Positions 11,081 through 25,100 of a stretch of DNA of 64,000 bases are shown here, piece after piece. Source of the stretch: Himantopus leucocephalus (Eukaryota > Chordata > Aves > Charadriiformes > Recurvirostridae); the NCBI GenBank assembly GCA_003993805.1, contig RSEF01000001.1, positions 188,184,182 to 188,248,181 of the forward strand. The letters are read 5' to 3'. Each line of letters opens with the position of its first letter. Positions within the stretch are counted from its first letter, which is position 1. The notes under the pieces were generated by a model that was not told where the DNA came from, searched no databases, and saw only the letters and a program-made list of their open reading frames with translations. The position numbers and the translations under genes are program-made.

Positions 11081-14000
11081 ATAGCATGCAATACAATTTG
11101 TAATCATGTACTTTGCTCTTTTTGTACCTTCATCACTAATTATTTCTCACAGGAAACTTCGAAGTGTTCAGGTGGCAATGTGACCCTTGAATCTTCAGTG
11201 CCACTGGAACAGGAATCTACATCTTGGGGTGTCACCTAACGTAATAATACTTTGGGAATTTAACTTAGTTTAAGAGATCTGTCTCCTTCCAGTTACTCAT
11301 TTTTATATCTGTTCTAAGCCCTTCTTTTTTAACCAAGGTTATTAAATCGACTCCAATTATATTTCAGTACCACAAAAAGTGGTACTGACATCATGACTGA
11401 AAGAATAGTAAATAGTGAGAAGGCAGTAACAAGCTGCTGGAAGTGGGGAAATCTTAACCCCACCTTTACCACAACAGCAAATGTATGTAGAACAGGACCT
11501 GGATTTCTGTGGCAGCCTCGAGCTCTCTCATGTAATTATTGTAGGTTGACTCTCTATAACATCATTCTGTGTAATTTAAATTGCAAATGACTGTGAAATC
11601 TGCCCTCAACCCTTCAACCTAGAAGATCATCCTGGTTGTGAAATACATGTATTACCAGTTGAAGAGCATCCACATCCTTCTTTATAAATTCCTACACGAG
11701 TAGAAAATATAAAGTGTCAAGAGGTTCTTTAAACTACGGGAGAAATTCTTAACAAGAAACAAAGTCTGAAGGTAACACTGGACAAATTAAGGGGAAAAAA
11801 TGAAAATTTAAACATTTCAACAATTCTGCCAGATGTTGTTCAAGACTAAAAAGACTGTTTCTAGGAGAAAAGTTTCAGTAATAGCAGGCCCAGTCCTCAC
11901 CAAGTAGGAAGAGAGAGTAACATTTTTTTATGGTTTTTTTTTTTTCAAGAGGAAAACTATTTCTTTATCCCTAAGAAATGATAGCCATGCATTCTAAAAG
12001 CCAAACTTTTCTGGGAAGAAAAGGCATACAGTAAAATAAAAGCAAATTTTGGAAAAGGTGAATAGCAAGTGACAGTAGGCAAGGGTATCACCTGTGGTCT
12101 ATCTTGGCAGCAATATGTCTGTTGGCAACAAGGTACTTGTCTGCTGATCTTTCCAGCTGGTGAGATCTTTTTCTCTGTTCAGTATCCAGGTCATGAGGAT
12201 ATTGTTCAACTATTGGGTGGGCTCATCTATTCTCTCTATGAGGTTTGTCTCCCTCTCTGAGGAAAGGAAATGTCTATGGACGTGATGTTCTATATGAATG
12301 CTATTGATGTGGGGCCTGCTTTAGGCTCCTGGGTTTTGTTGTTTTCTTTTAAGTTTTCATTGTCAAAACTGCCTTCATGCTGCATTCGCTCTTGCTCAGA
12401 TAACCAACCCATACTTTTCAAAACTATTTCTTTTAATTGCTGTCCTGTAAAATACAGTGCTTCCCTTCTGGTATTTATCGGAAGGAATTTTCTGAAGTGT
12501 ACCTGGGAGAGGAATCATGATATATGTGACCAGAACTGAATCCTTACCACTAAGGCCTTACCACTCTATTTCTGAATGGAGACATTTGTTCTTTTCTTTG
12601 CCTTTCCTCATCTCAATACCATGGATTGCTCTAGTGACATGGGTCACCACATTCTGGGAAGAAATACCACTCCAACATTTCATGTTTTGACCAAAATATT
12701 CTAAACTACAAGATGTCATACAACACTTATGTAAATATGACCTAGCACAACTCCCCTTACTTGAAAAAAGATGCTGACAGGCTGCCCCCTTCCCTAGGAA
12801 TACCTCTGTCTGCCTAGAGTTCTCAGAGAGCTCTGAGCTGCTCTCATTCCTGTAGATAATTCTCCCAAAACCTGATAAGTGACAGCTTTTGAAAATGCTC
12901 CCATCAGAATAAACTCCAAAGGTGGGATCTCCCACTCTTTTTGGTCCCAGATCAAAACAACATTCCTTTATGGAGAAGAAAGAGTAGAGAACTGTAATTT
13001 ATTGGTATTTGTACAAGAATAAATATAATAAATTCTGTGTGTTACATAGGGATGAGAGGTTAATTGTTTTTCTGGAAAAAAATTCTCCAAATCTATGAAA
13101 AAAATATACAGATCATACTTGCTACTCTTTCTCTTCTCTTACTTTTGGAAATTTTAAAAGTTTCTGGTATTACAAAAAATATTCTTTCAGAAGGAAACCA
13201 TAGATATGGTGGTTTCTGTCTTGCATACCTGTACATCAAGAGGTGTGCATACAATGGGTTTTAAATATGTAAGCCTTTCTAAATACTACAGCACATACTT
13301 GATGGGCAAGTCTGTGGTTTCACACCTCTGTTGGACACAAGAGTAATGCATGTAGTAGTTTTCACAGCTGTCTCATAGATGTATATTTGTCTGATGTCAC
13401 ACAAAGTATCTGTCCTCTAGCCATACCGTTGTCCTTGCCGACTTACTTTACTATGGATATAGAGGTCTGCAAGGCAAATCAACCAGACCTCAAGGCAAGA
13501 CGGCAAGAAGAAAAGTAGAAAAATTTTGTGACTAGCATCCACAGAACTACCCAAAGGAAAAAGGAAAAGAAAGAGCCTCTCAGAAAACCTTCTACTGTAG
13601 CAGTCAAGTGAAATATAATGTTCTAGATTTCCTTAATGACGTTGGCCACAATGACAAATACACCAAATGAGATTCATATCTTATTTACTGAAGTAAAGAT
13701 TCTTTGACTGAAGGGGCATCAGTGTAACTGAGGTCAAATTTTTGTACAATAACTCCTGAAGAATACGTACTGCCATAAAATAGAGTCATATATAAATAAT
13801 TCCTGAACATGGGAACACACTATGTTTCAAATGAGTGAGAAAGGTTAAAAATGAATGAAAGTGATCAACAATTTCTTGATTTCTTGGCTACTCACATGCA
13901 ATTAAATTAGACAGAAAAGAGCAGCATTTTAAATTGAAATATAATATTTGAATAGAAGTTTGTTATGAACACATCTGTAGTCATAAAAGCAGCCTTTCTA

Positions 14001-17000
14001 ACTGTTCAATACAAGGATTCTGCAAATATTCATCTATACATAACAGCTGCTGCAATATATTTTTTGTTTGTTTCTTTAATTGTCCATAAGATATATTTGA
14101 TACTTTTTTAATACTATTTTTTTTAATCTTTATGTTCACAGGAGGTGTGCTTGTTAAGGCCTGAAATCCTGTCAGGGACAGGACCTGAGGCTAGAGTTTG
14201 CAGAGCCAGCGTGAGGAAGGTAAAATAGTGAAAATGCATCAGGCCTATTCCACATGCACCACACAGCTGAGCTGAGCACGCATCAAGAAATTCTTCATCA
14301 TTCTCACTGCAGTTTTTTCTGTGCTGTCTTTTCCTTAGTAATACCCTGCAATGGGCTTGCATGACATCTTTTCTGCTGAGTTTAAACTACTTTTACCGTG
14401 ATCAACCTCTGACAAATCCATAGCAAAATCACTGGGGAGTTTTCCTCCGTACTGCTTTATGAAATCCTTTGTGCTCACCTCATTTTAATAGTCTGTGAGT
14501 TTAAATGCTAACCCCTTCCTTAAGGTGGAAGGACATTTCCTGTGTCCCCCTGCTTTCATACAGTGCACATCCTATAGCTCCAGGGCTTGATCCCACTAGC
14601 TCATTCATGCCTTGGGCAGAACCAGTTTCACGAACTTAGCTTAGAGAGCTAATCTGACAAGGCTCCCTACCGTACCAGGGAAGAGAAATCAGTTCCTCCA
14701 GAGCAGCTGAGCTAGACTACTGCTCTGATTTTTCCTCAGGAGAAGCTCATTTTCAAATGCAAGAGAATAATTACTGTATTTACCTTGAGTTACTTAGCTA
14801 CATATTTAGAGTTATCGTAGTACTTACCTATAGTCTGAACATACTGAATCCCTGAAGATGTAAAATCACTAAGAGAGAGAGATGAAAATGCAGGTTTGAT
14901 GGCTTCGTTTCCCTAATAACAGGCTAAAATATCTTTAAATAAACACTCAGAGAAAATGTACTCTAAAGCATATTTATCCAGAGAGCTGCATGGTCAGAAG
15001 GTCTCCTATAAGTCTTTTTTTCCCATGTATTCAGGTAGTTTATTTCTTAGAAGCTGTGGGATAACATAGAAGAATTCTCCTTGCTGCAACCAAAGAGAAA
15101 AAACAAAAGATGTTGAGAAAGTGACAGGGGAAACAGAGATTAGATGGTGAAGATTCAGGATATGGGAAGCAAGGAAAGAGAAGGAAATAGAGCAGATGGG
15201 AGTGAGAGATTAAACAATGAACAGAATCAGACAGTATGACTAACTTGTTCCGTAAGGACAAAACACTTATTATAGCTTAATTGCATATTGGTTTGGTTAA
15301 CAAGCTTTATCCCTGTAAGCAATTTCTACAGTTGTCCTAGGCTTGTTGTTGATCACAGCTAAGGAAAGTATCATCTTCTGGAAATACGGTCGACATGGGA
15401 AAACATAACCCAAAATTTAAAATTTAAGAAGACCCTTGCTATTGATAAAATAATGGGCTCAGAAACTACATTATAGTGACTGAAATAGAAATAGCTGTAA
15501 ATAAAAAGAAGCACAGATGGTTGTGCTGGAGAAGGGGATGTCTGCAAGATTCCCCTCACAGGGTTTTCTCTGAATCAGTCTGTTATGAGGATGGGCAAGT
15601 TGCATTATTTCTCTATCACACTTTTCTCAACATCTCCATCCTTTCCCAGAAATAAATGACCAACCTTTTGATCAATAGACCAACAGGTTTAGCATGTCTG
15701 TCAGCAGTCATACACTTTTTGGACTCAGCTGGTTCATTGTGAATGCCCTTATCTCAATGGTAAAGAATTTGTTGGAGTGAGACAGTTAGGATGTGCTTTT
15801 GCTAGAATCTTTTCTTGAAGTGGTGAGAAGGAACAGTATCAGGAAGAGTGTGTATATGCAAAACTTCTGCAAGTTTAGGTTTAAGTCCAAATACACTGAC
15901 TGAAACATAAGAATATACAAACTATTTAAAAAGCAAATTAAGATTAAAGAGAAAAAACAGTTTTTACAATGCTTGATTTTTTATTAGAAATACAGATTAT
16001 CTGTGTCCCTGTGACTCTCGTTATGAAGGAAAAAGAAACTGTCAGAATCACTTGGGTGATAACTGCGGAATCTCCCTTTGAGTCTGAGGGTCCCTTTGAC
16101 ATCACAAGTTGGCTCCTGCATCTCTTTCTACCCCACAACATTGAGAAAGAGTTCACATCAGGGCCATGGATTGCCAGGCCATAGATAAGGCCAGAGAGAA
16201 CAGTAGTTCTTTGGGACCCTTACACATGCTCAAAAGTTTGCCATCAGAAACAAAGGTAAAACTAATCAACTGTGCTTGACTCTGGAATGGTCTAGTAGAG
16301 GACAAAGACACCCTGATTCCACATGTTGAATTTTTGTATTAGGTTTTCGGGTTTTTTTATTTCCATGAAGACCTGTTATTTTTCTCTTTGTCACAATTAT
16401 TTATTCTTTGCTTTTCTACTGATTACTGGTGTGACTAGATCAATGGATTTTGTCTTATTACGAGTCAGATTACTAGTATGTTTAAATCTTCAATATGAAA
16501 GCAGTGCTGATGGGATAACATCTCTTCCCAGGAATTTTTTAACTGTTGAATACAAATAAAACTCTAGGCAAAAGTAGCTTTAAATGAGCAGGATTTTTTT
16601 TTTTTAATCTTTCAGAAAAGCATTTTCAGATCTATATCTTGCTTTATGGCTTTTTGGGAAGTTCTCCCGACAATTTGTCTACTTAAGGTAAGTATATACA
16701 GAGAAATTTGCTACAGGACATATTTCTGTACTGTTATATAGTGAATCCCCATTTGTAAAATAAGCGCTTGCAAGTTCTAGCAGTGATCCTCTCCCTAAGT
16801 CATTGTGACTCTGAATACAACATTCACTCTTCTAGACTGTGTTTCTCAACCTGCAAAAAGCTAAAATACTGAGAAATGTTTCACGGAAGTTAGTGATCGG
16901 TCTGACAAACTGTAAAGATAAGCATACACCAAAACCTGCAAAACTGATTTCTTCTTGTCTAAGAGTTTGTAACCAGGTGAGAGAAAACCCAGTTAATGAG

Positions 17001-17107
17001 CATGAGGGGTCACAGTTAAAGTTTCTGCCAAAACTTCTTTTCTCAGTTTCCTTTGGATTTAAGTTTTCCTTATCTGGTTGCAGAGAGACTGGAAAGAATA
17101 TAGACAA
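11081..17107. other. Long unique non-coding stretch
   Basis: About 6 kb without a recognised repeat or gene. The 125-codon minus frame at 12935-12558 and other short frames carry no recognisable motif. It looks like ordinary intergenic or intronic AT-rich DNA. Confidence 0.5.
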
Positions 17108-17108
17108 N
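17108..17108. other. Single ambiguous base (N)
   Basis: An isolated N. Unlike most of the other single Ns in the window, the flanking sequence is not duplicated and not a homopolymer. Confidence 0.95.
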
Positions 17109-20100
17109 GTCCCTATCTGTGTGCAGGGCAGTGATGCGAATATATATGGAACAGAGAAGATTTGGGGTAATTTGAGGGGCAGAACTGAGAATAATAGCTT
17201 CAGACATTTCTAAAATCTAGAATCATTTATTGTTTTGTAAGTGCTTGAACATTTAACTAAAAAATTTTTCAAGCCTCTCTGCACACATAAAAGAATTGTC
17301 TCCTGCTCTGGTACATTTGACTCAACATGCATTCTCAATTTTGCTGCCGTTGTTATATAAACAACTTCCATTTTGTTTTGATCTCTCTATGGCTTTGCAT
17401 AACACACTTATTTTAGCTTATGTTTTTATGGTGAACTATTAAAAAAATAAACTAGCAAAAAAGCATTACACTAAAATCTAATGAAAAAACATTGTTTCTG
17501 TGAGGGTGCGGCATACACCTTTCTGACCAGCTACTGACAGTGGAAACACAGGTGTCTCAAGCTGTCATTCACTCCTATTTTTAATGCATCTTCAGTTTTG
17601 CCTTTCACTAGCGTAGCGTTATACCATAATGACCATGGGACTATAACGGCACAGAAGAGCCAAGCCAAAAAGGAAAAACTGCAGCTTTGTGATATCTGAA
17701 TTACTTTAGTGGCTCAAGACTGGTTCAGTGTTAAAACACCTTTGAATGAAGTACTTCAACATGCCAAGCATTTTCATTTTTCGGATAAAATATTTCTTTT
17801 TTTTTTTAATGAAAACCATTAAAGTTTTCAGCTCCAGATCTAGCACATTTCTGGTGTTCTTGCTGAGCTGGAAGAGGCCAGGCTAGTTACTGCAAGTACA
17901 GCACTACTCTGCTTTGGGGACCCAATTTGGCATTGCTATCTGCTTCAGTTCTGCACTATGTGGACTTTTGGACACTCTGCAAGCTGGTTTGGAATTATCT
18001 GCATCGCATTCAGTTGCATGCTATAGGCAAGCTGTGTTGTCTTATGCTAGATTTTGATACAAAAGTATTACAAAGCTTTACTTCTAATGCAGATGTGTGA
18101 ATCTTAGACAGAAACACACTGTCCTCTCTATTGCATTACACTGTCAACAGTTGGACATCATTGTCTCATAGGCATTAAGTTAAAATCTCTGTGAATTTTT
18201 AGTCTTTCTAATGCCTTCAGGAGGGCTCTTTATGTGCAGCATGTGTATTATTTGTTTTTTCTTTTTTTTTTCCTTCTGTGTTCTTTGAGGTTGTCTGTGT
18301 CAAGTCAGTAAAAACCTATCACTTCCTTTCATCCCTTTCAGTGCTCAGAAAACGGCACAGCTTTCTATAGAGCTCCCATATAAAGGTGTCTAAAAGCGAG
18401 TTGATAAAAAGAACAGGAGGCAGAATCCTTGCTATCAGACATAACTTTTTTTTTTTTAAGATGATAGTAGCAATGGTCAGTTCAAGCAGGAAGTTTTACC
18501 TTGTTCTTTCTGTTCAGTTTCCATTTTTTAGTTTTTGTTTTTAACTATAATTTATACATGCCCACATTAGAAAATCTATAGCAGTTGATAGCTAATTTCT
18601 AATACAGCCATCGTCACAAAATCAGATGTGTTTTATAGATGAATTGATAGCAATATTATCACAGTACAGTTTTGACTATAGCTTGTACTTTTTCCTATGA
18701 TACAATGACCTTTTTGTAGGTTCATTTCTTTATGTGTATTATGGAAGAGATGCACTTAGACTTTTGTAATATATTCAGAAATATACAAAAAAAAGAAGCT
18801 TTATTACAAAGACATGTAACTGGAAAAAATAACTATACCAGATATTAATCTTATTTCCAGTAGCTAATTCTAAAAAAAGCACTATAAATGATCTTTTACT
18901 TTTTTAATAAAAAAGCAATTTTAGTGCAACAAAAAAAACTTATTTCTGAACAGTGTAAGAATGGGAAAACTAACTTCTTCTTCTGAATTCTGTTTTTTTG
19001 GTTCTGTTTTTGTTTTCTTTTTATACATTAGTGCAAATTCATTAATCCATAACAATTATTCCTAGCTATTGAGCAGAAATTCATAACTTTTCTTTCACAA
19101 CTGCTTAAACAAATATACAGATGTACAACTTTGCCTAGTTAGGAGTCTGAGCTCAGTTTATGTGCTCACAGATAATTTGAACTATGAAATGCTTAGGTAT
19201 TTGGTTAAAAATAGTCATCTAGCCCCACCGCAGTCCATGAAGAGTGATAGGTGCCTTTCTAATCTCTTAGATGTCTCTCATATCAGGAAATGTTCTCTGC
19301 TGAAGCTGTGAGAAAACTGGTTATGCATGCACAGATATATACACGTATGTATTTAGACAGAGAAAGAGAGGGAGAGAGATATTTTTATACATACACACAT
19401 TCACATGCACTCACAGAGTAGACCATAAATTGACGTATACATCCTAACATTCTTTCCAACCTGACAGTGCCACCTTAAAAGCCACGAATACTGGGAGACT
19501 TGCTTCAGTAGTGTATAAAGGGAAGTCTACTTTGATATTTCACATCGGTGTGATGCCTAGAATTGTGTGGACCAGACTCTCCCTCTGGGTGTCCTTGTTC
19601 TACTGTTTCTTTCCCCTCAGCTGTCTTTCTTCCTCTTGTACATCTACCTGTCCCCTTCCTCCAGGTGCCTTTTTCTTTTATCTTGAACTTTCTAAAGCAC
19701 AACAAGACAAACTGTGTTGTTACTCAGTTTGATATTGCTCGCTATATCATGCACTCCCTTTCCACTGTTGAATCAACAACACAATATAAAACTTTTTGGG
19801 GGATAGAACTACAGCACCGATGTTATGAGAGGCTGACGATGTATTACCCATTTGCAGGGCTAATGAACATGTCTAAAGGGGTTTCCTCCCCCATGAAAGT
19901 CCATCTTTTATCTATCTCAAGCTGGGAAGGACAGCGCTTATTCCCAGGATTTATAAATTAGTGAGGGCTGTACAGCTCTACCAATGTAGACTGGAACTGT
20001 ATCAACCTGGTGTTAACAGCTCCCACGGATCATGAATTGGCCTTATCATACCATGAAATCTTCCAGAAATAAAAACACTGAGTTATTTCTAAAAAACATT

Positions 20101-20915
20101 AAGACTTGGAAAGGCTGCAGAAAGCAGTGTAATGAGTATGTATGAGTGCTTGCATATGTGTTGCACTGACACAAGTGAAAATGTTTTTTGTTAGTCTGTA
20201 ACAGCCTGAAAATGTCTTTGTGCTTAATACTGTAGTCTGTGGTAAGTAGATATACAAATATGCTTAAAGTGCTAGTCATGTGTTAAATTCAGTCTTAGAA
20301 GCTTGGCTAAAATAGTATATGCTGTTAAAATCATTGTTAAACAGAGGTTTCTCAATTGAGAACGGCTAGTATTTTGCATTGACCCACTGAAAACATTATA
20401 CTGAACTTATTTTTCCTTCCATGCAAGTATAATATGAGGGTCAGAATTTTCTTTTCTGCTGGGAATTATATTCATAAGCTTTCGTGTTGAAATTATATTA
20501 AATTTGTTAGTATAATGATACGATCTTAGTTCCACGTTGCCCTCTGCAACCTTTCTGCTCAAATTCCTATTTCATCCATCTTGTGATGCTTCTGAGATAT
20601 CTATAAACTGTTGCATTTTTATCATATTGAATGTTTATGTCCTTGAACACTTACCTTCTCATGCAACTTTACAGACAGACAAAGATTCCACCACTTTATG
20701 TGAAACTAGAATATTTTATGTCTAAGACAGGTAATACTTTACTAGCTGATGAAACGCTGTTCTTAGGACAGTTTTCCATGTATGGCTGCAAATATTTGTG
20801 TCTCTGACCATAGCACTTGCTAGTACCCAAATAAAATCATCCTAATGATAAAGCAAGAAGAGGTTTCCCAAATATATAGTTTCAGTAAAAGCACAGGTAC
20901 CGTTTTGCCTTGTGT
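17109..20915. other. Unique non-coding sequence
   Basis: AT-rich, with short homopolymer runs and a mixed GA/CA/TA low-complexity patch around 19325-19420. Frames at 19511-19961 are short and unrecognised. Confidence 0.5.
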
Positions 20916-20935
20916 AAAAAAAAAAAAAAAAAAAN
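20916..20935 (+). repeat. A19 homopolymer ending in a single N
   Basis: Nineteen As followed by one N at 20935. I see no SINE, LINE or retropseudogene body immediately upstream, so it is probably a simple homopolymer where the assembly or base calling failed. Confidence 0.85.
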
Positions 20936-23350
20936 CTCAAAGCAAGAAGAAAATGCCCTTTGAATTCAGAATATGAACACTATCATTCAAAACATACTGA
21001 AACTAAAATCGTTAACCCCTAGGGGAAGTGGTTGAATGGACAAAGACTACTTGGCATAGCAGTTGGATACATGAAGCATGAAAACATGACATGGTATTAA
21101 TTAGAGGGACAACACCAACTAGACAAAACCACAACAGTGGTCTTGAATTGCTGATTTGTTATCTTGTGTCTATTACTTTTAATTAACATTACAGAATGTT
21201 CAGGATTTCTTGTTGCTTTGTTTCTCTTAATTATGTAAAAAAAGAACGCAAGATATGCTTAAAAGCATTTGTTTTGCAGAAAAGACTGCCTGTGCTCTAG
21301 CTCTGACATTCATGCCCCTAGGAATACACTAGTGCTGGATTTAGGCACTAGTTGTTGACACGGATTGTAAACTACTATATTATTGTTGCAGACTATTTGA
21401 TGTCTAACGTATTTTTCTTAGAGCTGGTGAGCCAGATATCATGCAATATTAATATTTTCACATACAGGAAACCCATGTAAACTGGTTGAGCAATACCAAA
21501 CACAGAAACACATAAGCCAGAACTTTTTTTAAACTTATTTATAGATATAAAGAATCTTCCTGTACATGGCAGAAAATATCAGTGCCTTTTGAATAAACAT
21601 CTGTAATAAGTTATATACTTAAAATAGTGATGATAATGTTAATAATCATTAGCAGTACCAGTAGTTTTCATAAAGCATGACCTTATCCCTGGTACTTCCT
21701 CATAAAGCAAATATTAAAATATATATATATATAATAACCAATAAAGAACTATTATAAAAAACACCTTTATAAAGCACCCTAAATGGATGGAGGGGACACA
21801 TTAATAAAAGAAATAGGGTAGAATAAAAGCAATAAGCATTTAGGTAAACAGAGGCTGTTCTAAAAATATTTATTAGGAAAAGAACAGAAAAGATAGGGTA
21901 AATAAACCTAGATGAATGACAGAGGAGAATGGGTCAATCACAAAAAGTGTCTAATTGCCTTCTCAGCTGAAGTACACCAATGCAGCCACAAGAAACAATT
22001 AGTAACTGCACACAGATACTCATCAAAAGAAGGTTCAAAGAAGAGCACTCAGCAAGTATGAATCAGCAAAAAAATGTGTAAGATGCATCTTTGTTTTACA
22101 AGAGCAGATAGAATTCTGACTAATTCATTAGACAAAAAAGTCACACTGACTGGTGTAAAACTATTAAATTCAGCTGGAATTTGTATGACAGGTCATGCCG
22201 GAAGTGGCCCAATAACCTCACTGGGTTTTTCACCAGGAAAAGAAGAAAGCCACAACATTATCCTGTAAAGTTAAAAGTTCTTGTTCAAACAATTTAGATA
22301 ATTAGTATTCTCTTAATCTTAAATACATTGGGTAACCAAATATTTAATTTAATATATTAAGTGAGGAACCTTCTCTTTGCTATGTGCTGTTGCATTCAGA
22401 GATAGCAGAAGACCTTCCAAAGAAAAGTTGCATCATTGTCTGTCTTTCAAATACAACCTGATTTAGAACATTTATTATAAACAATAGACTTTGATGTGAT
22501 TCCATGTGAGGATTTATTAACATCAGTACTAAGACTTTAAGGGAGCATCTGAAGGTCACCAGAAAGAAACCAGATACAAATTTTGTATTTTAAATTTTAT
22601 TTTTCTTTAGTATAACAGAGGATTTCTGGCAATCTACGTTGAGGAGAAAAGCTGGAATACAAAGACTTTTGCAAATCAGGAATGAGATATATTGGCAGGC
22701 TTGTGCTGGGAGCTTGTAGAGTGCCTGCTTGCATTATGTCTGTCTTTAGCACGTGCTGCTCTTTCTACAGAGTTTTAAAGCAGGACTTTATCTGACATTT
22801 CATCCAAAGTCCAATGTCTGTCCTTGGAAGAGTGAGCTAACTGATCCTAGAAAGCAGCAGACCACAGGGTTATTGCAGCTTCTGAGTCACAGTTGTTGAT
22901 CTAGAGGATCAGTTTCTAATGTTTTCCACTCACTGCAAACAAAGTCAGCCAGGCTTCACAGAAAATTCTCTGAGCAGTGCTTCTGGCCACCAGCATCTTT
23001 CTCTGAAGGTGAGAAATCAGTGACTATGAATGGTTTCCTTGTTCCACTTCTATCTTTTTCTCTCCTTGCTTAACTGTACTGACCTACAGGAATTGTTAAC
23101 TTAGCTTTCAACCATTTGTTGGATGACCTACAAAAATATTTTGAAAAATGGAAATTAGGTTATAAACTCTGGCTCTTATCACAGCGTGTCATGCTGGTAA
23201 TTTATTATAGGATGGAACAAGCAGTATGCTGGAATTTCTCTTTGGAAATAGCTTCAGGGTTTTCAGTCCTGTGTCCAAACTTCAATTTTATCATTATTGG
23301 TTCTCTGGAGAATTTTTCATTTATAATTGAAAGAACATTCCTTTCCCTCT
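20936..23350. other. Unique non-coding sequence with a short (AT)n
   Basis: Nothing coding was recognised. A short (AT)n run lies at about 21719-21734. A moderately GC-richer patch at 22690-22950 has no assignable identity. Confidence 0.5.
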
Positions 23351-23379
23351 AACAACAACAACAACAACAATAATAATAC
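23351..23379 (+). repeat. (AAC)n(AAT)n microsatellite
   Basis: Six AAC units followed by AAT units, a compound trinucleotide microsatellite. Confidence 0.9.
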
Positions 23380-23439
23380 AAAGTGTAATTTAATGAAAGG
23401 AAACATGAGATTTATTGCTTAAAGTATTGAAATAGGACT

Positions 23440-23620
23440 CAAACTCATGAACTCAAACTGTAGGTCTTTATTGATTTGCTGCACTAATTTGTCTGTGGCA
23501 TTGAGCAAATTAATTGTTATTTTTGTGCCTCAGTTTGCTCATTTGTAAAACAGGAATTCTAAATCTATTTACTTTATGGGAACTTTTTGGAAGCTTTAAT
23601 TATGAGTTTTAATGGCCCTT
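23440..23620 (+). mobile_element. MIR-type SINE relic
   Basis: The stretch around 23490-23580 keeps the MIR core order: GTCTGTGGCATTGAGCAAAT, then GCCTCAGTTTGCTCATTTGT at 23527, then AAAACAGGAAT. This corresponds to the CTGTGTGACC...GCAAGTCAC and CCTCAGTTTCCTCATCTG landmarks of MIR. The 5' part is too diverged for a firm boundary. MIR is an ancient tRNA-derived, L2-mobilised SINE shared across amniotes. Copies in birds are few and very old. Confidence 0.65.
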
Positions 23621-25100
23621 AGGTGCATTGGAAGGTAGATGTTGTGTAAGTTGCAACACGCTATTGTTCCTATTTGTCTTCTTTGTCATGGGAGTCTCAC
23701 TGTTTTCAAAGTCTTACAAATATGAATTATTCTTAACAGTAGCCAGACCCTTATGTTGGAAGCAGTCTGAAGAAATATATTGTAACAGTTGTTTCCAAGA
23801 GCTATATTTTGTGTCACTGCATAGATTTAGATCTAGAAACCTGGAATAAACCCAGAAGTTTTCTTCATAACAGAATAAGAATGGTGAATACTGTATTTTA
23901 TTTCTGCAGGTGTGAGAAACTGGCTGTAATAATTTAGCATTCTGTGGCACAGCCATATACTCATAGAAATGGAAGAATGTAATTTATGATATTCAGCTCA
24001 AGATAAAGTATCATCTACATATGTCATTGAGGTAATTTTTACAAAATGGTTTCATGTTAAATATTCTGAAGGCCAAAGCCATTAAATCTGCAATCTTAAT
24101 TGTCTTGTCCAGCGCTGGTGTAGATCTTTTCTGAGATCATTAACTAATGTTTATAATGCACTATTGAACATTATAAACAGTTTTCTTTTTCAAGGGATGA
24201 CTCATTTTCCCTCCTTTTTCATGAATGAATCATCTTGCAAATCCTATGTATTGTTCATCAGGAGACACAGTAAATGGGCATATGGGTGCAGTCAGTTGCC
24301 TCTGTAACATTAGAAAAATCTAGCAATTCTAACAAATCATTTTCATGTGTTGCAGGTGCTGCCTATTAGAAAAAAGATGTACTTGGATATTCTTTAATTA
24401 AAGTTTCAATTGCTTTAGTTACTATTAGGAAAAGAATTGAATTATAAATTCTACTACAGAGTGTCCTATGAAGTCAGAAAATATTGATGGTCACTAGGTC
24501 AATGCTACCAATATCTGTACATGCACACCTGTGATACATGAGTATCATGCGCTGTTGTAAGTCAAACTTCACAGTTTACAAGGCTCAAAGCTTCCTCCTC
24601 ATCACAGAACATCCTCTTTAAATAATCCTTTTCTTCTCTTTCTGCTTAATCTTCTTTCTTTCCCTTGTTGAGTCTGTCTTGCTTTGCGCATTATGAGCTA
24701 TTTCAATAGACTGAAATGACCTCAGTGAGAATAAGCTTAAATGGGATAAACACTTCCACAGACAGCAACATACTCAATTTTGTGTCCATCTTCTGAAGAT
24801 GAAATTGATATTCTTACATCGCCTTGTTCATGGATAATGCAGGGACTTAAAACTCCAAGGCCAAACATAAGCAAGGGGAACACCTTCACGGCAAGTATGC
24901 AAATGTATTAATATTACATATAATAGCCCTTCACAAAAGGGTATCATATTGCTGGAAATTCATACTGGCAAAAAAAGCTAGGAGTAAATGGCTTATAATA
25001 ATTCATGGTTAGCATAAAACCCATTTTTACATTTGGGGCTTATTAGCACCTAGGTCTTGGTACATCAATGTAGATTCCATATTGGTTTCTAATTCATGGG
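23621..25100. other. Unique non-coding sequence
   Basis: No recognisable gene or repeat. Short frames overlap on both strands. Confidence 0.5.

Noticed and set aside
10199..11085. Target-site duplication for the 10.2 kb LTR
   Set aside because: TCTAT on the left and ATAGC on the right do not match as direct repeats, so I claim none.
12558..12935. 125-codon minus-strand frame
   Set aside because: No recognisable domain, no splice context and no neighbouring coding signal.
16741..16780. Possible MIR core (CCCATTTGTAAAATAAGC)
   Set aside because: The match is too short and the expected upstream phrase is absent.
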